Assembly: GCA_019075905.1 (NCBI GenBank)
Contig: JAGXAM010000005.1
Location: 62,001 to 126,000 of the forward strand
Direction of reading: 5' to 3'
DNA: 64,000 bases
Source of the DNA: Hyphomicrobiales bacterium
GTDB lineage: Bacteria; Pseudomonadota; Alphaproteobacteria; Rhizobiales; Beijerinckiaceae
Shown piece after piece: positions 60,511-64,000 of this stretch; position 1 is the first letter of the stretch; every line of letters starts with the position of its first letter. Both the position numbers and the translations under genes were made by a program. Under the pieces are notes generated by a model, which worked only from the letters and a program-made list of their open reading frames with translations, made no database searches and had not been told where the DNA came from.

Positions 60511-61689
60511 ATGGCGCAAAGTTCACCGCACACGGCACCATCGCCACGAAGGGCGGAGGAGCGCGGCTTCGGCCCGACGACGCGCGAGCCTCTGAAAATC
60601 CTGCTGCTCGAAGATGATCCGAATGATGAAATCATCATTCGCCATTGCCTGAAGCAATCCCGGCATTTTGATTGCGACGTCACCAGCTGCAACCAGATCG
60701 CGGACGCGCGCCACCTGCTGGCGACCAGCCTGTTCGACGTGCTGGTGCTGGATTTCTGGGTTAATGCCGAGGATTCGCTGAGCTTGCTCGCGCGTGGTGC
60801 CGATGCGCCGGCGCTCCCGCCATCGGTGGTGGTTTCGTCGCTCGATATGACTGACATCCAGGCGCAAAGCCTGTCGGCCGGGGCGCTGGCCTATCTCCAC
60901 AAGAATGATGTCTCCGCCAGCGCGCTCGATGCGACCTTGCGCACGCTGCTGCATACGCGGAGCCGCGAGAACCAGCTGCGCCAGGCGCTGGAAAGCCGCT
61001 CCAATGCCGCAGAAAAGGCCCGCGACGAGGCGACCGGCATGGCCAAGCAGGTGATCAGCACGCTGAATGCGGTGACCGGCCTTGCCGAAACCCTGAGCCT
61101 GCTGGCGCGGTCCGACAAAAGCCGGGACAAGACCGGGACCTATACGGCCCTGATCCGCGACAGTTCCGACAAGCTGATCAACAGCTTGCAGCAACGCATT
61201 TCCGGCGGCACCCAGCCCGAGCTTTTCCACAATTTGCGCTATGGCAAGGCCTGCGTGATCGACATTGTTGAAAGCGCGGTGCATTTCATGGAGGCTCGGT
61301 GCGAAGCCAAGCATCAGGATATCGACATTGTCGCCACGGTTGACCGGCTGGAGGCCGAGTTCGACCCGCAGGCGCTGCGCCAGGCCCTGGTCGATCTCAT
61401 CGACAATGCGCATAAATTCAGTCCGGCCGGGGCGCCGATCCGCGTCACCGTCGATGATGAGGCCGAAGCGATCCGCATCACCGTGGTCGATCAGGGCGTC
61501 GGCATGCAGGATGATGCGCTGCAGCAGATATTTGCGCTGCCGCTTGGCGTCGATGCGCCCGAAGGCGGCCTGCAGGTGGCGCGCAACATCATGGCCATGC
61601 ATGGCGGTACCTGCGAGGTCGAAAGTTTTCCGGCCTGGGGCACTACGGTAGTGCTGACTTTGCCGCGCCGGCGGCCGACATTAAATTAG
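60511..61689 (+). CDS. Receiver-HATPase protein without a histidine acceptor
   Basis: The 392-aa soluble protein has an N-terminal receiver domain with the acidic pair 35-36 in LLLEDDPNDE, Asp81 in VLVLDFWVN, Ser109/110 and Lys131. A helical linker (150-210) follows that looks like the dimerisation helices of a kinase; where SHELRTPLNAI would stand, it reads QVISTLNAVTGLAETL, so the phospho-accepting His is missing. A HATPase domain (N-box LIDNAHKFSPAG, G1 VDQGVGM, and weak G2 PEGGLQVARN) ends the protein. It may be an allosteric or pseudokinase regulator. No membrane part. It is a single gene, divergent from glcF. Confidence 0.8.
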   Translation: MAQSSPHTAPSPRRAEERGFGPTTREPLKILLLEDDPNDEIIIRHCLKQSRHFDCDVTSCNQIADARHLLATSLFDVLVLDFWVNAEDSLSLLARGADAPALPPSVVVSSLDMTDIQAQSLSAGALAYLHKNDVSASALDATLRTLLHTRSRENQLRQALESRSNAAEKARDEATGMAKQVISTLNAVTGLAETLSLLARSDKSRDKTGTYTALIRDSSDKLINSLQQRISGGTQPELFHNLRYGKACVIDIVESAVHFMEARCEAKHQDIDIVATVDRLEAEFDPQALRQALVDLIDNAHKFSPAGAPIRVTVDDEAEAIRITVVDQGVGMQDDALQQIFALPLGVDAPEGGLQVARNIMAMHGGTCEVESFPAWGTTVVLTLPRRRPTLN

Positions 61690-61749
61690 GTGCAGGAAAT
61701 TAGGTGCAGGGCCAGAGGCCGCAATCACCGGTTATGACGGAGCGCAAGG

Positions 61750-62643
61750 ATGCGGGTATTTGTGACGGGAGCCACGGGCTTCATCGGTTCGGCGGTGATT
61801 CCCGAGCTTATTGCGGCAGGCCATGAGGTGGTGGGTGTAACCCGCACCGCGGATGGTGCCGCGGCCTTGCAGCGCCTGGGCGCGCAAGCTCATTTCGGCA
61901 GTCTGGAGGAGCCTGACAGCCTCAGACGCGGCGCGGCGGAAGCCGATGGCGTGATCCATCTGGCTTTCAACCATGATTTTTCCAAAATCGAAGCCAATTC
62001 CATGGCTGACCGCCTGGCCATCGAAGCCATGGCCGAGGCGCTCAAGGGTTCTGGCCGGCCGCTGGTGGGAACCGCCGGGGTTCTTGTCGATCTTCCCGTG
62101 CCAGGGCAGATGTTTGGTGAAGACGATCCCAAGCCGGTGGCGCGCTTTCCCCGCGTCTCGGAGGAGGCGACGCTGGCGACGCTCGACGAGGGCGTCAAGG
62201 GCATCGTCATGCGGCTGTCGCAAATCCACGACCGCCACCGCCAGGGCCTGGTAAGCCGGCTGATCCAGATGGCGCTGCAGAGGAAAACCGTAGCCTATGT
62301 CGGCGAGGGCGCCAACCGCTGGGCAGCGGCGCATCGCAGCGATACGGCGCGGCTCTATCGTCTGGTGCTTGAAAAGGCGACGGCCGGCTCGAAATGGCAC
62401 GCGGTGGCCGAGCAAGGCGTGACCTCACGCAGCATTGCCGAGGCCATTGGCCGGCGCCTGAAACTGCCGGTGATCTCGATAGACCCGCAAGATGCCGCAA
62501 GCTATTTCGGCTTGATGAGCCATTTCATGCTGCTCGATTCCCCCAGCGCCAATGCCAAAACCTGCGAGCGCATGGGCTGGCAACCGGTGGGACCAACGCT
62601 GATCGACGATCTCGATCATCTCGTGCTGCCGCCCGGCGCCTGA
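61750..62643 (+). CDS. Extended/atypical SDR-family NAD(P)-dependent protein
   Basis: The 297-aa protein starts with the cofactor motif VFVTGATGFIGSAVIPELIA and continues with VVGVTRTADGAAALQRLGA and ADGVIHLAFNHDFSK. It matches the atypical SDR group common in plants and bacteria; no clear YxxxK pair is visible, so the catalytic mechanism is uncertain. GGAG lies 7 nt before the ATG. It stands alone and converges with the second dehydrogenase gene. Confidence 0.85.
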   Translation: MRVFVTGATGFIGSAVIPELIAAGHEVVGVTRTADGAAALQRLGAQAHFGSLEEPDSLRRGAAEADGVIHLAFNHDFSKIEANSMADRLAIEAMAEALKGSGRPLVGTAGVLVDLPVPGQMFGEDDPKPVARFPRVSEEATLATLDEGVKGIVMRLSQIHDRHRQGLVSRLIQMALQRKTVAYVGEGANRWAAAHRSDTARLYRLVLEKATAGSKWHAVAEQGVTSRSIAEAIGRRLKLPVISIDPQDAASYFGLMSHFMLLDSPSANAKTCERMGWQPVGPTLIDDLDHLVLPPGA

Positions 62644-62673
62644 TCCGGGCCCAGACCGGCGTCGCGCCCCTGA

Positions 62674-63423
62674 TTACGCCGGGCTTTGGAAATGCAGCAC
62701 TTTGCCGGTGGGGCAATCGTAGAGTGCGCCGGTTTGCTGCCAGGCCGGCAGCAACAGGTTAACCAGTTGCGGGGCGATTGATTCCGGCGGGGCCAAATCC
62801 TGCGGATCCTCGTCCGGCATGGCGGCGGCGCGCATGCGGGTCCGCAACGGGCCGGGATTGACCAGCATGACCTTGATATGGGTGTTCAGGGTTTCGGCGG
62901 CATAGGTGCGGCCGAGCATTTCCAGCGCCGCCTTGGACATGGCATAGGGGCCCCAATAGGCGCGCGCCTCGGCGCGATGCGCAACACCGCTCGACAGCAT
63001 GACGACGCGCCCGGCCTCGCTGCGACGCAGCGGCAGATCGAGCGAGCGGATGAGCCGCCAGTTGGCGGTGACATTGACCGCCATAACCGCTTCAAAACGC
63101 TCGGGGTCGATGTGGCCGAGCGGTGACAAGGTGCCAAGAAGGCCGGCATTGGCGACCAGCATGTCGAGCCGTCCCCAGCGCTCGAATATGGAAGCGCCGA
63201 GGCGATCAAGCGCTGCATAATCCTTGATATCGCAGGGCACCAGCGTGCATTGCCCGCCGAGCGCCTGGATATCATCGTCCAAAGCTTCGAGCGCGCCCTG
63301 GGTGCGGGCCATGGCGATGACATGGGCGCCGCGCCGGGCGAGTTCCATCGCCACGCCATGACCGATCCCGCGGGACGCACCGGTCACCAGTGCCACTCGT
63401 CCGGCACAGTCCTTTGTCTGCAT
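62674..63423 (-). CDS. Classical short-chain dehydrogenase/reductase
   Basis: The 249-aa protein has the cofactor motif TGASRGIGHGVA, NAGLLG, the catalytic Ser in VVMLSSGVAHR and YAMSK with the catalytic Tyr and Lys, then NPGPLRTRMR. It is the usual SDR that follows purF in many alphaproteobacteria and starts 24 nt after the purF stop, so the two are probably cotranscribed. The substrate is unknown; 3-oxoacyl or small ketone substrates are usual in this group. Confidence 0.93.
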   Translation of the reverse strand: MQTKDCAGRVALVTGASRGIGHGVAMELARRGAHVIAMARTQGALEALDDDIQALGGQCTLVPCDIKDYAALDRLGASIFERWGRLDMLVANAGLLGTLSPLGHIDPERFEAVMAVNVTANWRLIRSLDLPLRRSEAGRVVMLSSGVAHRAEARAYWGPYAMSKAALEMLGRTYAAETLNTHIKVMLVNPGPLRTRMRAAAMPDEDPQDLAPPESIAPQLVNLLLPAWQQTGALYDCPTGKVLHFQSPA

Positions 63424-63447
63424 GATGAAATTCGCCCCTGTCAGGCT

Positions 63448-64000
63448 TTAGCTGGCTTCAGCCAGCAAAGGGAATTGCTGCAACCTTGCCTCGCTGCCCA
63501 TGTCGGTCAGTTTGGTGGGGTAGTCGCCCGTGAAACAATGATCGGTGAATTGCGGCATGGCATTGTTGCGGCCGCTCTCGCCCATGGCGCGGTAAATGCC
63601 ATCCACGGAGAGGAATGCCAGGCTGTCGCAGCCGATATACTGGCGCATTTCTTCAAGATTATGGTTCGCGGCCAGCAGTTTGTCCGAGGTCGGGGTGTCG
63701 ATGCCGTAATAATCGGGATGGCGTATCGGCGGGCAGGAAATGCGGAAATGCACCTCGCGCGCACCGGCATCACGCAGCATCTTGACGATTTTTACCGAGG
63801 TTGTGCCGCGCACGATGGAATCATCGATCAGCACCAGGCGCTTGCCCTCGACGATGCTGCGGTTGGCGCTGTGCTTCATGCGCACGCTGGTTTCGCGCCC
63901 GCTCTGGCTTGGCTGGATGAAGGTGCGCCCGACATAATGATTGCGGATGATGCCAAGCTCGAAGGGCAAGCCCGTGCCCTGGGCATAGCCAATGGCAGCG
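63448..64000 (-). CDS. purF: Amidophosphoribosyltransferase PurF, C-terminal part (5' end outside window)
   Basis: PurF catalyses the first step of purine synthesis, from PRPP and glutamine. The reading frame is open to the edge at 64000. Visible are AAIGYAQGTGLPFELGI, RNHYVGRTFIQPSQ, the PRPP loop VLIDDSIVRGTTSVK and RISCPPIRHPDYYGIDTP, all diagnostic of the phosphoribosyltransferase domain. The glutaminase domain lies outside the window. The gene ends with a stop at 63448 followed by the SDR gene. Confidence 0.95.
   Translation of the reverse strand, partial: AAIGYAQGTGLPFELGIIRNHYVGRTFIQPSQSGRETSVRMKHSANRSIVEGKRLVLIDDSIVRGTTSVKIVKMLRDAGAREVHFRISCPPIRHPDYYGIDTPTSDKLLAANHNLEEMRQYIGCDSLAFLSVDGIYRAMGESGRNNAMPQFTDHCFTGDYPTKLTDMGSEARLQQFPLLAEAS

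Overview
The window is GC-rich, densely coded chromosomal DNA from an alphaproteobacterium, most likely of the order Hyphomicrobiales (Rhizobiales). The reasons are a Ros/MucR zinc-finger regulator, a LexA site of the GAAC-N7-GAAC type in front of an imuA-imuB-dnaE2 mutagenesis cassette, a TTAA-N7-TTAA CtrA-type box, and families typical of this class (DUF1489, DUF1491, DUF2336, DUF6456). No rRNA, tRNA, CRISPR array, phage or intact insertion sequence was seen. The ends cut through recO (left) and purF (right).

Layout. 1-9.7 kb: recO end, an exported D,D-carboxypeptidase with a SPOR domain, a membrane J-protein, small conserved genes, a sensor kinase overlapping a peptidoglycan-binding protein, sufE and a DUF6456 protein. 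9.7-15 kb: mucR with a strong terminator, msrB, oligopeptidase B, a Pro/Ala-rich membrane protein and sodB. 15-18.5 kb: a ChbG/HpnK-like deacetylase divergent from a polyprenyl-phosphate-type glycosyltransferase and murJ. 18.5-22.4 kb: a tightly overlapping molybdoenzyme maturation cassette (coxE-like, split xdhC, molybdopterin-binding protein, mocA-like) without its hydroxylase. 22.7-28 kb: outer-membrane barrel, DEAD-box helicase, fatty-acid desaturase. 26.7-32.2 kb: operon yejB-yejE-PIN nuclease-yejF-deoB. 32.4-36.1 kb: cobalamin-dependent metH with a near-perfect palindrome just before its start. 36.6-42.3 kb: a DUF898-M48 protease pair, a Cys-rich small protein, a lactonase-like MBL hydrolase, and a LysR regulator divergent from an epimerase. 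42.5-48.2 kb: the SOS mutagenesis cassette. 48.2-52.9 kb: a membrane protein next to a two-component system, a class II aldolase and a glutamine amidotransferase. 52.9-54.5 kb: a scar with two remnants of a multicopper oxidase around a YcxB-like gene. 54.7-64 kb: thiolase, a Tyr/His-rich exported protein, hrcA, a MetE-like methyltransferase, glcF, a receiver/ATPase signalling protein, two dehydrogenases and purF.

Most genes are core housekeeping or envelope functions. The accessory signals that merit attention are the PIN nuclease translationally coupled on both sides inside a peptide-transporter operon, the decayed multicopper oxidase with 72-bp direct repeats, the receiver-ATPase protein that lacks a histidine acceptor, the orphan molybdoenzyme maturation cassette, and several operator-like palindromes.
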